In this document: one piece after another, positions 38,502 to 46,759 of the stretch
Position numbering within the stretch: the first letter of the stretch is position 1
Layout of the letters: the number at the start of each line of letters is the position of its first letter
Assembly (NCBI GenBank): GCA_013360465.1
Contig: JABWBO010000037.1
Coordinates: 1 to 64,000 of the forward strand
Direction of reading: 5' to 3'
Origin: Anaerolineae bacterium
GTDB lineage: Bacteria; Chloroflexota; Anaerolineae; Aggregatilineales; Phototrophicaceae
Length of the DNA stretch: 64,000 nt
Position numbers and translations under genes: made by a program
Notes under the pieces: model-generated
What the model saw: the letters and a program-made list of their open reading frames with translations, nothing else
The model's database searches: none
Told to the model about the DNA's origin: nothing

Positions 38502-39308
38502 TCAGCCCCGCTCCGGCAGGACTTCCACCTGCCCCATGCCGATGCTGGTGCGCGCCCCCACCCCGGCGAATCGGCTGAACGCGGCAAGGGCATGGACGAC
38601 CCGCTGCCAGTATTCATCGCCCCTCCAGACGACGTAGCGGCAGTCGCCCGTGCCGCCGGTCAGCACACCGTAAGGCGAGTCGCCGGTATCCACCCGCCGT
38701 GACTCCATGCGGTAGCGGCTGATGCGAATGCACTCGCGGGCGAAGGTGCGCGTGTCGGGGTGAAGCTGAATGTCGCACAGGCTGTTCCAGCGGTCGAGCA
38801 GCCCGCCGAAGACCAGATCGGGCGTGGGGAAGGGGAACTGCGATCCGCCGCTGTGAAAGGTGACCGGGGTGCGGAAGCGCAGCGTCAGCCCGCGCTGCGG
38901 CAGCTCAGCGCTCAGCGTGTGCTGCTGGATCAGATCGGCGTCGGTGGTGGTCTCCGTCTCCACCGTGACGACGCCGTAGGATTTCTCGCCGAGCGTGATC
39001 CCCGCGCCGGGCAGCACGGGCAGAATGCGCGTCGCCCACAGGTCGGTCAGGTCGTCATCGAGGGTGGTGAAGGCGAGGGTGAAGGCGGCGGGATCAGCGA
39101 CGGCGGGTTTTTGCAGGGGACTGACGGTGTAGCAGGCGGGCTGGTTGTCGGCGGTGATGCGGGCGAAGATTTCCGGCGAGGCGGCGCGCGTCATGTCGAG
39201 GAACCAGGCGCGGGCGGGAACGCCGGACCAGTGCGGACCCTGCCGGCTCGGCTGTAGCGGATGGAGACTGAGTTGAGCGCGTGAGAAGACGGTCACCGAC
39301 TCACCCAA
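38502..39308 (-). CDS. cas6: Second Cas6-family protein of the type III operon
   Basis: About 264-268 residues; the start is TTG at 39308 or GTG at 39296, just beyond the csm5 stop. The N-terminal FSRAQLSLHPLQPSRQG and LTLRFRTPVTFHSGGSQFPF, then PTPDLVFGGLLDRWNSLC, correspond to the same segments of the cas6 at 37398. The C-terminus FSRFAGVGARTSIGMGQVEV is the glycine-rich loop. Two diverged tandem Cas6 genes could handle the two repeat families, or one could be a structural or inactive partner. Which of the two is catalytic cannot be decided by eye. Confidence 0.8.
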   Translation of the reverse strand: MGESVTVFSRAQLSLHPLQPSRQGPHWSGVPARAWFLDMTRAASPEIFARITADNQPACYTVSPLQKPAVADPAAFTLAFTTLDDDLTDLWATRILPVLPGAGITLGEKSYGVVTVETETTTDADLIQQHTLSAELPQRGLTLRFRTPVTFHSGGSQFPFPTPDLVFGGLLDRWNSLCDIQLHPDTRTFARECIRISRYRMESRRVDTGDSPYGVLTGGTGDCRYVVWRGDEYWQRVVHALAAFSRFAGVGARTSIGMGQVEVLPERG

Positions 39309-40395
39309 CCGTCACCAGCACCCAGCCCATCGGGCGGACCGGCTGCCCCTGGCTGCGCAGCAGATGCCGGCTCTTCGGGAAGCGGTCGCCCGGCGCAAAA
39401 GCCGCCGCATTCCGCTTCAGCTTGTACTGCTGCACGATGCGGGCGAAGCGACGCGGGTCCGCCAGCAGCAGATCGTTGAGCGTCTTGCTGTTCCACCCCG
39501 TCCCCCAGCCGATCTGCGCGAGAAACTGGTTTTCGCCCAGGCTGTTGAACCGCTTGACCAGCTCCGACCGGTAGAAGCCGCGCACGATTTTGGTGTCCTC
39601 GCGGTCGGCGAAGTACTCCAGCTCCTGCCGCAGCCGCTGCTCGGCGAACGCCCGCCCCATCTGCGCCAGGACTCCTGGCGTCACCCAGTGCGCCTTGCCG
39701 CTCCATCCCAGGTCCGCCGCCGGCTTGTCGCGGAAGCCATAGCTGTCCAGCGCTATCGTCGTCTCGAACACCATGCCCTCAGGGGCGGCTTCACAGGCGG
39801 TCACCGCGCCGGCGCCGTCCCCGTGCGAGGTCGGGTAGATGTCGACAGACACCACCCGCAGATCGCCCGTCTTGGGCGGCTGGCTGTCGCGGACGTGGAC
39901 GGCGCGGAACAGATCGCGATTGGGGTCGGACCCGATCATCTCGCGCTCGACCGGCTGCCCGGCGAAGGAGCGCGACTTGCCCAGCCGATCCAGGTCCGGC
40001 TTCTTCTCCTGAGCGGCATACAGCCCCCAGATGAACGCCGTCCGCAGCATCCCTTTCAAGGTGCTGCCGGGCAGGTAGGGCAGCCCGAAGCCGTTCTTCT
40101 CGAATGTGCGCACCTCGTCCTTCTCCGGCGCGCCGCTCATGCGATAGCGAAAGACGTCCAGCGCTTCGGGGGAGTAGTCGTGCAGGATGTCGCCGGGCGG
40201 GACATTCATCCAGTCCTTGCCGGACATTTCGCCATAAGCCCAGCGGGCATAGCGGTCGATGTGGATCACATAGGTGCGTCCGCCGTGAACGACGAAGTCC
40301 AGGCTGCGCTTGAGGACGCCGCCGTCGCCGATATGAACGGGCGACAGGACCTCGATGGTGACCGGCAGGGAGGTGACGGGGCTTTGAATGTCCAT
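39301..40395 (-). CDS. csm5: Type III-A effector subunit Csm5
   Basis: A 364-residue RAMP protein from the ATG at 40395. It begins LPVTIEVLSPVHIGDGG, the typical first strand and glycine loop of Csm5. It also has FGLPYLPGSSLKGMLRTAF-like residues (LPYLPGSTLKGMLRTAFI), the second RAMP signature, and the C-terminal IGWGTGWNSKTLNDLL. It caps the 3' end of the Csm filament. The start is 2 bp before the stop of csm4 in the direction of transcription, so it is tightly coupled. Order cas10-csm2-csm3-csm4-csm5 is canonical for III-A. Confidence 0.9.
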   Translation of the reverse strand: MDIQSPVTSLPVTIEVLSPVHIGDGGVLKRSLDFVVHGGRTYVIHIDRYARWAYGEMSGKDWMNVPPGDILHDYSPEALDVFRYRMSGAPEKDEVRTFEKNGFGLPYLPGSTLKGMLRTAFIWGLYAAQEKKPDLDRLGKSRSFAGQPVEREMIGSDPNRDLFRAVHVRDSQPPKTGDLRVVSVDIYPTSHGDGAGAVTACEAAPEGMVFETTIALDSYGFRDKPAADLGWSGKAHWVTPGVLAQMGRAFAEQRLRQELEYFADREDTKIVRGFYRSELVKRFNSLGENQFLAQIGWGTGWNSKTLNDLLLADPRRFARIVQQYKLKRNAAAFAPGDRFPKSRHLLRSQGQPVRPMGWVLVTVG

Positions 40396-40397
40396 CG

Positions 40398-41450
40398 CTA
40401 ATCCTTCAGGCGAATCGGCAGCGCGAGTCCGCAGCGCCATACCGGATGGCGGTTCGGCTGAGTCTTGAATTCGTCGGGCGCGACATCGACCAGCCTGCCA
40501 TACAGCGCCCGCCCGTCGAATGCCCGCAGCACGCTGCCAAAGCGGAGCATGCGCACCGCTTTGCGGCGCAGTCGGTCATTGTCCGGGCTGCTCATCCATC
40601 CGCGCCGCATCTCGACGGCATAGGCGCAGTCCGGCGCGAACGCCGCCCGTTCGCCGGCGCTCAGATCGGGCGCATAGTAGGACAGGGTCATGAAGCGGTC
40701 GCCGGGGTGGATGTCCGGCAGCATCAGCGGGGTGTCCAGGGCGCGCCGGTGGCTGAACGCGCCATAGCCGCTGCTGCGTTCGCCGCCGAGTCCCTGTTCG
40801 CCCAGCAGGTCGAGTAGCGCCGGCAGCGTCCCCTGCACCCACTGCGTATCCAGCGGGGCGACGCCCACCCAGATGCCGCCGCCCGGCGTGAACGTCAGAC
40901 AGCCGGCGCGGTAGACGGCGCTGGCGCTGGTCACACGGTCAACGGCGACGCGCGGCACGTCGTCCACCGTCCAAAGGGGCAGCCCGCCGCCGCTGCGGCG
41001 CGCCAGTTCGGCATAGTCCTGGCGCAGCGCATCAAGCTCCGCCGGGGTCACCAGCGCTTCGATATCCTCCACGTAACGGCGGTCGGCGCGTCCCGTGACG
41101 CCGATTTCGCCGAGCAGGATCGACTCCGACATCCAGCGGGCTTTGCGCCGGTCGTCGCCGCGCGGGTGCTGCGCCCAGGACAGCGGCGTCGGGTAGAAGC
41201 GCAGCGGCTCGCCCCGGCACAGCACGTAGGGGAAACCGCAGGAGATCAGGAAAGGCGGCGCGCCCTGGGCGAAGCGGTCCAGCAGCCGAGTCAGCGCCGC
41301 AGCTGAATCGGCAATGCGCAGCGTGCTGCACAGCGCGCTGAAGATCGTATCGGAAGGAGCGAAGTCGGTGGACGCCTCCACCCCCACGCCGCGCTGCCCA
41401 AAATGGAAGGCGCGCGCTGGCTCCAGATGCAGGCATTGAAGGTCCATCAC
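40398..41450 (-). CDS. csm4: Type III-A effector subunit Csm4
   Basis: A 350-residue RAMP protein, starting at the ATG at 41447 or the GTG at 41450. The N-terminal QCLHLEPARAFHFGQRG and ASTDFAPSDTIFSALCSTLR match Csm4, which binds the crRNA 5' handle and docks onto Cas10. A glycine-rich GEQGLGGERSSGYGAF lies in the middle and is also characteristic. It is followed by csm5 after 2 bp. Confidence 0.9.
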   Translation of the reverse strand: MMDLQCLHLEPARAFHFGQRGVGVEASTDFAPSDTIFSALCSTLRIADSAAALTRLLDRFAQGAPPFLISCGFPYVLCRGEPLRFYPTPLSWAQHPRGDDRRKARWMSESILLGEIGVTGRADRRYVEDIEALVTPAELDALRQDYAELARRSGGGLPLWTVDDVPRVAVDRVTSASAVYRAGCLTFTPGGGIWVGVAPLDTQWVQGTLPALLDLLGEQGLGGERSSGYGAFSHRRALDTPLMLPDIHPGDRFMTLSYYAPDLSAGERAAFAPDCAYAVEMRRGWMSSPDNDRLRRKAVRMLRFGSVLRAFDGRALYGRLVDVAPDEFKTQPNRHPVWRCGLALPIRLKD

Positions 41451-41454
41451 AGCC

Positions 41455-42312
41455 TCATCGGAAAAGCTGCGCGACGTCGGGTTTCAACGTGTCCAGCGCG
41501 GCAGAGAAGGACTCCAGGGTAGGGTAGACTTCGGTATTGCGCAGATCACGGTAACGGATGGGATCGCCCTCGCCGGTCACCCGCACGCCCAGGCGCAGAT
41601 TTCTGAAGGCGATCTGCCCATACCCGCGCGATCCGCTGCTGCCCAGGTAATCATCTTCGACGAGCTGGAGCATGGTCACGATGTCGAAGAACCAGTCAAT
41701 ATCGTCCAGCGGCGGCTGGTCCGGGTTCTTGTCCCGGTTGCCGAAGACGGAATAGATCAGCTTGCAGTCGGTGAATCGGGCGCCTGCCGGCACGCGCTCC
41801 ATCTGGCGGGGCACGGCGGCGCTGGTGATGCGGTCGATGGCGGCTTCCCACTTGGTCTCGGTATACGGCTGGTCGGTCGCGCCGGCTTCGTCCAGCTCCA
41901 GGGCGCTGGCATCGCTCAGAAACGTGTCATGGATGATCAGCCGGGTTGGGTTTTTCACGCCGAGAGGGTTGGCGTCGCCCGTCGCCCCGAAGATGCGACA
42001 GACGACATCATTATTGAGGATGCCCTTGTCGTCCAGGGTGTGGATGCGCACCATCGGGCTGCCGCGGCGCACATAGAAATTCTGCGGCGCGTTGGTTGCT
42101 TTTTCCCACAGGCTGCGCATCTTGCCGCGCAGCGATGACCCTGGGATGTAGGGACGCTGCGAGAGCGGGTCGCGCAGGACGACGTTTTCCAGCCCGCCGA
42201 TTTGCAGGGAGGTTGGCTTGCCGCCGATGCGCAGACCGGTGACGGCGACGATGTCCATCGTCAGGAAGATGCGTCCGTAGAGCTTGATCGATGCAACCGG
42301 TTCGTCTGCCAT
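41455..42312 (-). CDS. csm3: Type III-A backbone subunit Csm3
   Basis: A 285-residue protein with the Csm3 signature: VAVTGLRIGGKPTSLQIGG, VVLRDPLSQRPYIPGSSLRG and KMRSLWEKA, followed by RLIIHDTFLSDAS. Csm3 lines the crRNA and normally cuts target RNA every six bases using an acidic residue in the loop between the IGG and IGG motifs. Here that loop reads KPTSLQ and shows no Asp or Glu, so the slicing activity may be lost. This alignment is from memory of the family and needs checking. The gene sits between csm2 and csm4 with 3-4 bp gaps. Confidence 0.92.
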   Translation of the reverse strand: MADEPVASIKLYGRIFLTMDIVAVTGLRIGGKPTSLQIGGLENVVLRDPLSQRPYIPGSSLRGKMRSLWEKATNAPQNFYVRRGSPMVRIHTLDDKGILNNDVVCRIFGATGDANPLGVKNPTRLIIHDTFLSDASALELDEAGATDQPYTETKWEAAIDRITSAAVPRQMERVPAGARFTDCKLIYSVFGNRDKNPDQPPLDDIDWFFDIVTMLQLVEDDYLGSSGSRGYGQIAFRNLRLGVRVTGEGDPIRYRDLRNTEVYPTLESFSAALDTLKPDVAQLFR

Positions 42313-42315
42313 CGC

Positions 42316-42738
42316 TTATCGTCCTTCCTCGTCGCCGCCGCTGGCTTTGTGATAGGCAACCACTGCTTCAAACAGATTCATGAAGTTCTGAAAGCGATCG
42401 CGCTCTTTCGCCCGGTCCTGGACCGCGAGGTCAATCGCATCGCTGAGGACGCTGGTCAGCGGTGTCAGCGGATCGGACTGCCGGGTCCTGAAGCGCGCCG
42501 CCTGATATGCGAGCTTCGGCTTCAGCAGGATCAGGTCGTTGCGATACGACTCCGAATCTGGGCGCCACTTCGCCTGAATCTTGCGGGCTTCTCCGAAGAT
42601 GTTGCGCAGTTGGCTGCTCTTCAGCCCGCCGCTGACCAGCGCCCTGGCGAACGGTTCAGCGGACTTGACCAACGCTTCAGCATCGCCCGCCTGGATGATC
42701 TGCCGAAGGATTTCGCTATCGATGCTGTTTGCTGGCAT
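42316..42738 (-). CDS. csm2: Type III-A small subunit Csm2
   Basis: A 140-residue, mainly helical protein from the ATG at 42738; the frame is open further upstream but that part overlaps cas10. Segments such as SSQLRNIFGEARKIQ and LILLKPKLAYQAARF are typical of Csm2, which forms the inner filament of the Csm complex. The start lies inside the end of cas10 (overlap 23 bp) and the stop is 3 bp before csm3. Confidence 0.88.
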   Translation of the reverse strand: MPANSIDSEILRQIIQAGDAEALVKSAEPFARALVSGGLKSSQLRNIFGEARKIQAKWRPDSESYRNDLILLKPKLAYQAARFRTRQSDPLTPLTSVLSDAIDLAVQDRAKERDRFQNFMNLFEAVVAYHKASGGDEEGR

Positions 42739-44959
42739 GCTCCGCCTCCTCGTTCTGCGTTTGTGTTCTGATCTCAAACTCGACCCAGCGCGCCGCCGCG
42801 CCACCAAGCCTGATGTTCTCCAGGATCGCCTGCTGGATCGCCTGGACATCCGCCCCGATTTGTTCGGCGTCTGTGACCTTTTTGTCCTTCGCCAGCTTCC
42901 TGATGCCGTCGCTGATGCGCGTGAACTGGTACGCCGCCATCCAGCAGAAGGGACCGAACTTCAGATAGGTCTCGCCGTGCCTGGCATAGTCTTCGCGCCA
43001 GCGCTCATACACCCGCGTCACATTGCGGATGACCGTCCGCTGTTCCTGCGCCTCGTACACGTTCAGCACCCGATGCAGACGTGCACGCAGGGCTTGCAGC
43101 GCGCCCCAGTCGTCGCCTTCCGCCCAGCCGTAGACCTGACCGAACAGGCTGACCGCGTTCTTGCGCGGGTCCTTCTCATCTCTCGGGTTATGCTGCTTGG
43201 CGTGGTCGTCGAGCGCCGCCTTGGCGCGTTCCGCCGCCACGTAGAAGGGGAATTTCTTCGGCGCCAGGTCAATGCCGGCGGAAATGGTCAGCTTGCCCTG
43301 ACTGAAGGCGAAGAACAGATCGTGAATGCGCTGCGCCAGGTCGGGCAGGAGGTCCCACTCGCCGACGATGAACAGATCATCCCCGCCGCCATAGAGCAGG
43401 TACAGGCTGTTATCGCGCTCGGCTGCCTCTTCCACCTCCCGGCAGATCAGCGGCAGATACGCCTCGAAGAAGGCGCTCAGGGCGCTGCTCAGCGCCATCT
43501 GCCGCGTCAGCGTCGGCTCCTGAAGCCGCTGCTCGAACACCTTGCCCAGGTTGTCCACATCCATGCGCAGCACGCCGAGGCGGGGGAAGCCGTTGCCCTC
43601 ATCGCCGCGCGTCGCCAGCAGGGCGAAGGTGCGGATCGTCTCGCCGGGGCGTGAAGTGCCGCCCTCTTCATCATCTTCGGGGTGCTTCTCCAGCCACGCC
43701 ATATCCGTTTCCTTGACCTGCGGCGTGTGGGCGGCGAGGAACCGGAAGCCGTGTGTGCGGCGCGGGTCAAATTCCGTATGGTTCAGCCCCACGAGGGTCT
43801 CGCCTTCGGCGGCGGCGTGTCCTTCGTTGTACAGCCGCGCCGACCAGCCGGTGATGTCGTGCAGCAGGTACGCGTAGTCTCTTTCGGGGTTGATGCCCGG
43901 ACGCGGCGCATACTTCCGGCTGAAGACGACGGCGTTCTTCCCCTTCCTGGAAAGATCTTCAGCCAGCAGGCGGAAAGCGAGCTGCTCCGGGCTGACCCAG
44001 GGCTGATTGTCGGCACGCGCCGCCGCCGCCTCGTCCGTCTCCCGTCCGGGGCGGGGTTCGCGGCGCGAGATGGCGCAGAAAAACTCGCTCCCGCCTCCCT
44101 GCTGCTCAAAAAAGTGATCGTCTAGCAGTTCGACGAACGGCTGTGCCTTCTGGCGCAGTTCCTCTTCGCGCAGCGCGGTCATCACCCTGCGAAGCAGACG
44201 GGCGTTGGCAAGCGCGGCTTTGGGCATCGGTGAGGCGGCGAGGATGAACGACAGATCGCCTTCAAACCATTCCAGCAGGCGCGCATTCATCTCGCGCCGC
44301 AAAGCCGACACATCCACGCCAGAGGGCAGGAGCAGCAGGAAGCGCCCACCCGCGATGTACAGCGCGTTAGTGAGCGGCAGGGCGTACTCCGCCAGGATGC
44401 GGCGGACGACGCACTCGGCGAGAAGCTGCAAAAAGAACGAGCGCCCGCGCACGCCCTTCGTCGCGCCATCTGAGGCGATAGTGTAGATCACCCGCTGCAC
44501 GCCGGGAAAATCACCGCTGACCAGCGTGAATCCGTCGTCGAGCCGCGCTGCCTCGCCGCCGGCGGCATGACCGATGGCGCTGAGCAGACGGAACTCGGTC
44601 GCCAGCGTGACGCCTTTTTCCCGGCGCGAGCCTGGCGTCTCCCGCGCTTCCGCCTCGATGAGCGCCGACCAGGCTTCAAATGCCGACGCTGGGTCGGGCA
44701 GCGCCGTCGGGGTGCTGAGCAGCCGGCGCGCGCCATAGGCGGCGCGGCGAAGTTTCGCCACAGCCTCCAGGTCCGCCGGCGGCAGGGATGCCCCCACGCC
44801 GCTCAGCGCGTCGAAAATATCGGCAGACGCCCCGGAGCCTCCCGGAAGCAGGGTGAGGAACGGCGTCAGATCGGTCTGCGGACCGGTGTTGGACAGCGGC
44901 GGCGCGCCGAGCTGACGCAGCACATGGTTGGCGAGCGCGCGGCGGAGCGAATCGGTCAT
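42716..44959 (-). CDS. cas10: Cas10/Csm1 with GGDD cyclase motif but no HD domain
   Basis: A 747-residue protein from the ATG at 44959, which overlaps the stop of the TIR-SAVED gene (ATGA). The second palm domain keeps LYLLYGGGDDLFIVGEW, with GGDD at residues 525-528, and the following LTISAGIDLAPKKFPFY. It should therefore make cyclic oligoadenylates when the complex binds target RNA. A first palm domain is seen near GDFPGVQRVIYTIASDG. The N-terminal 130 residues contain no His-Asp pair like that of the HD nuclease, and no Cys-x2-Cys zinc pair is obvious. DNA cleavage by Cas10 is therefore unlikely and second-messenger signalling is the probable output. Confidence 0.93.
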   Translation of the reverse strand: MTDSLRRALANHVLRQLGAPPLSNTGPQTDLTPFLTLLPGGSGASADIFDALSGVGASLPPADLEAVAKLRRAAYGARRLLSTPTALPDPASAFEAWSALIEAEARETPGSRREKGVTLATEFRLLSAIGHAAGGEAARLDDGFTLVSGDFPGVQRVIYTIASDGATKGVRGRSFFLQLLAECVVRRILAEYALPLTNALYIAGGRFLLLLPSGVDVSALRREMNARLLEWFEGDLSFILAASPMPKAALANARLLRRVMTALREEELRQKAQPFVELLDDHFFEQQGGGSEFFCAISRREPRPGRETDEAAAARADNQPWVSPEQLAFRLLAEDLSRKGKNAVVFSRKYAPRPGINPERDYAYLLHDITGWSARLYNEGHAAAEGETLVGLNHTEFDPRRTHGFRFLAAHTPQVKETDMAWLEKHPEDDEEGGTSRPGETIRTFALLATRGDEGNGFPRLGVLRMDVDNLGKVFEQRLQEPTLTRQMALSSALSAFFEAYLPLICREVEEAAERDNSLYLLYGGGDDLFIVGEWDLLPDLAQRIHDLFFAFSQGKLTISAGIDLAPKKFPFYVAAERAKAALDDHAKQHNPRDEKDPRKNAVSLFGQVYGWAEGDDWGALQALRARLHRVLNVYEAQEQRTVIRNVTRVYERWREDYARHGETYLKFGPFCWMAAYQFTRISDGIRKLAKDKKVTDAEQIGADVQAIQQAILENIRLGGAAARWVEFEIRTQTQNEEAEHASKQHR

Positions 44960-45945
44960 TTCTCTGCCTCTGATCCGATGAAGACCGGGAGGTAAACCCC
45001 CTTGTCTTCGTCCAGGTGGTACAGATCGAACTTCATCGACTTCTGCAGGTGCGCCAGTTCGATGCCCAACCGGAGGGCGAGGATGCCCGGCGCTTTGATG
45101 AAGCATTGGACCCGCTTGGGCTCCGGGGCATAGGCTTGGGTCAGCGCCCAGTAGACGGCGTGAATCGCATCGTCCCACTCGGCGCGTCCGTGTCCATCGG
45201 TGCTGTAATCGTAGACGGACGCCTCGCGGTCGCGCAGCATCCCGCGAACCAGGATCAGGCGCAGCGGGACGGCTGGATTGAGACCTGCGACCAAATCGGC
45301 AATATCGACCGGCATGCTGTCGCCTGGAAAAGGACCAGTCGCCTGCAAGCCGATCTGGATCGTGGGCTGACGTTCGAGGGTGTCACCGTCAAAACCGACC
45401 AGATAGACGGCGTGATAGCGCCGGAAGCTGATCGGCAAGCCGAAGAGGGTGTACCCCGCCGCGCTGAACTGAAGCGCGCCGTCCAGGCTGCCGGCGGTGT
45501 CGGCGAACGTCCGATGGTCCGCATCCGCCGCGCGGTGCAGATCGGTCGGGATGCCTGGATGATGGCGCGCCTGGGGCGTTTTCGCGTTCAGACTGTCGAT
45601 CAGCTTGCCGAAAGCGTCCGGGTCGGCGTCGGGGATGTAGTTGACGCTGAGCAGCGCCGGCGGCGGCGTGCAGGGCGTAAGGAGATAGGGGATCACCGGT
45701 CGGTTTGCCGCCTGGGCGGTGTCGATCTCCCGCCTCACCCAGTCCGACTCCACCGACTCCGGCGAGAGAAACACGATCATGCCGGCGCAGGTCGCGATCC
45801 GCCCCGCCAGATGACTGGGAAAACTTTCTCCGCCGGTCATGCTCTTGTCGATCCAGGCGCGGAAATGCCGCTGAAGGCGTGCGACCAACGGATAGACCCG
45901 ATCCTTATCCTTCCGAGAGTAGCTGATGAACAACTCCGGCAGCAT
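44956..45945 (-). CDS. TIR-SAVED cyclic-nucleotide-activated NADase, CRISPR type III effector
   Basis: A 329-residue protein. The ATG at 45945 follows an AGGAG site; a GTG lies at 45951. Residues 1-125 form a TIR domain: ELFISYSRKDKDRVYPLVARL, IDKSMTGGESF, MIVFLSPESVESDWVRREI, with the usual acidic residue for NAD cleavage in the last segment. The C-terminal half ends RVQCFIKAPGILALRLGIE, then LYHLDEDKGVYLPVF, the pattern of SAVED sensor domains. TIR-SAVED proteins are known from CBASS. Here the gene is first in the type III operon and overlaps cas10, so it should sense the oligoadenylates made by Cas10 and deplete NAD on infection. I see no Csm6 or other effector in the locus. Confidence 0.85.
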   Translation of the reverse strand: MLPELFISYSRKDKDRVYPLVARLQRHFRAWIDKSMTGGESFPSHLAGRIATCAGMIVFLSPESVESDWVRREIDTAQAANRPVIPYLLTPCTPPPALLSVNYIPDADPDAFGKLIDSLNAKTPQARHHPGIPTDLHRAADADHRTFADTAGSLDGALQFSAAGYTLFGLPISFRRYHAVYLVGFDGDTLERQPTIQIGLQATGPFPGDSMPVDIADLVAGLNPAVPLRLILVRGMLRDREASVYDYSTDGHGRAEWDDAIHAVYWALTQAYAPEPKRVQCFIKAPGILALRLGIELAHLQKSMKFDLYHLDEDKGVYLPVFIGSEAEK

Positions 45946-46102
45946 GGGCACTCCTGCGCGACGGGGACGACTAATACGCAGAGGCTAACACATAACCCTG
46001 GTGAACGGCAAATTCTCTTAGTTTGCGAAGCGACGAAGGCGTGAACGGTCCCTGGAGCGGCTGGTTCCGAGCCGGCGTGTTCCCGGTGTTCAACCAGGGA
46101 GC

Positions 46103-46359
46103 GTGTCGAATCCCCCGGAGGGGTGCGCCCATAGGCTGACCGGACCATACCATGCAGTGTTCAAGGAGCCAAACTAGTTTCAATCCCCCGGAGGGGTGCG
46201 CCCATAGGCTGACGAAAAAACAAAGGGTTTATTGCGGGCGTATCGCTTGTGTTTCAGTCCCCCGGAGGGGCAAGCATACCCGTGATCAACAAGGAATTCC
46301 TTCGTGGCGTGACCGCTGGCATGTTTCAATCCCCCGAAGGGTTGGGTGTGCCGCGTGAC
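46103..46359 (-). CRISPR. CRISPR array 3: small decayed array of four divergent repeats
   Basis: Four units at about 46103-46140, 46177-46213, 46251-46287 and 46323-46359, with spacers of 36, 37 and 35 bp. All begin near GTTTCAATCCCCCGGAGGGG or a close variant but differ from one another in the second half: two end CATAGGCTGAC, one ACCCGTGATC and one GCCGCGTGAC. On the minus strand they end in ATTGAAAC or a variant, so the array reads leftward towards the type III operon. The family is related to array 1. Uneven decay suggests that it no longer acquires spacers. Confidence 0.8.
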
Positions 46360-46420
46360 TCAAGAATACCGAGTTCGGCGCTTTCCGTCAATTTCACGGG
46401 ACAGCGGACAGCCGCGCAAA
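46360..46420 (-). promoter_or_regulatory. Leader remnant of array 3
   Basis: Directly beside the last divergent repeat, AGAATACCGAGTTC and TTCCGTCAATTTCAC mirror the segments next to array 1 at 25160-25195 (AGAATACAGGGTTC and TCCCGTCAATTTCGC). Shared flanks on the same side of both arrays point to a common leader. Confidence 0.5.
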
Positions 46421-46759
46421 CATCCCATCCTTGCCTGTCAGGTCATTGATGTTCTTGGCTTTCGCCAGTTCCTGCCGTATCGTTTCCGCATCCGGCATGT
46501 GCGGCAGCGCCGATTCGGGTGTCTGCTTTTCCTCGTCTCTATTCTTCCTTCGACACGCCATTTACACCACTTATCTTATAGACTCTGCGGTTTCGCCTAC
46601 CCCATGCTGAGGGCAAAAAAGTACGCTCAGCGCACCTCGTCGATGGCGCTCGGTCTGACCGACCGCATTTACTCCATCCGCGACCTGCTGCTCACTCCCT
46701 TATATCTCATACCCTTACGGAGATAATCTTACCGAACTACCGCACCGCCTGCGCCCCGG
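46421..46759. other. Gene-free stretch between array 3 and cas6 fragment
   Basis: I see no supported gene here. Open frames exist on the plus strand but lack any recognisable pattern or ribosome-binding site. The base composition is lower in GC than that of the following metabolic genes. It is probably degraded CRISPR-flanking DNA. Confidence 0.4.

Noticed and set aside
39364-40401. 345-codon open frame on the plus strand opposite csm5
   Set aside because: It is antisense to a clear Csm5 gene in a GC-rich region where long spurious frames are common.
42581-43654. 357-codon plus-strand open frame opposite cas10
   Set aside because: Cas10 on the minus strand carries GGDD and palm motifs. The plus-strand product has no recognisable feature.
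37398-46420. Type III-B (Cmr) or III-D assignment for the Cas10 operon
   Set aside because: Gene order cas10-csm2-csm3-csm4-csm5 and the Csm3/Csm4/Csm5 signatures match III-A. No Cmr-specific or Csx10-like subunit is present.
46346-46726. 126-codon plus-strand open frame in the gap after array 3
   Set aside because: It begins inside a CRISPR repeat, lacks a ribosome-binding site and has no protein pattern.
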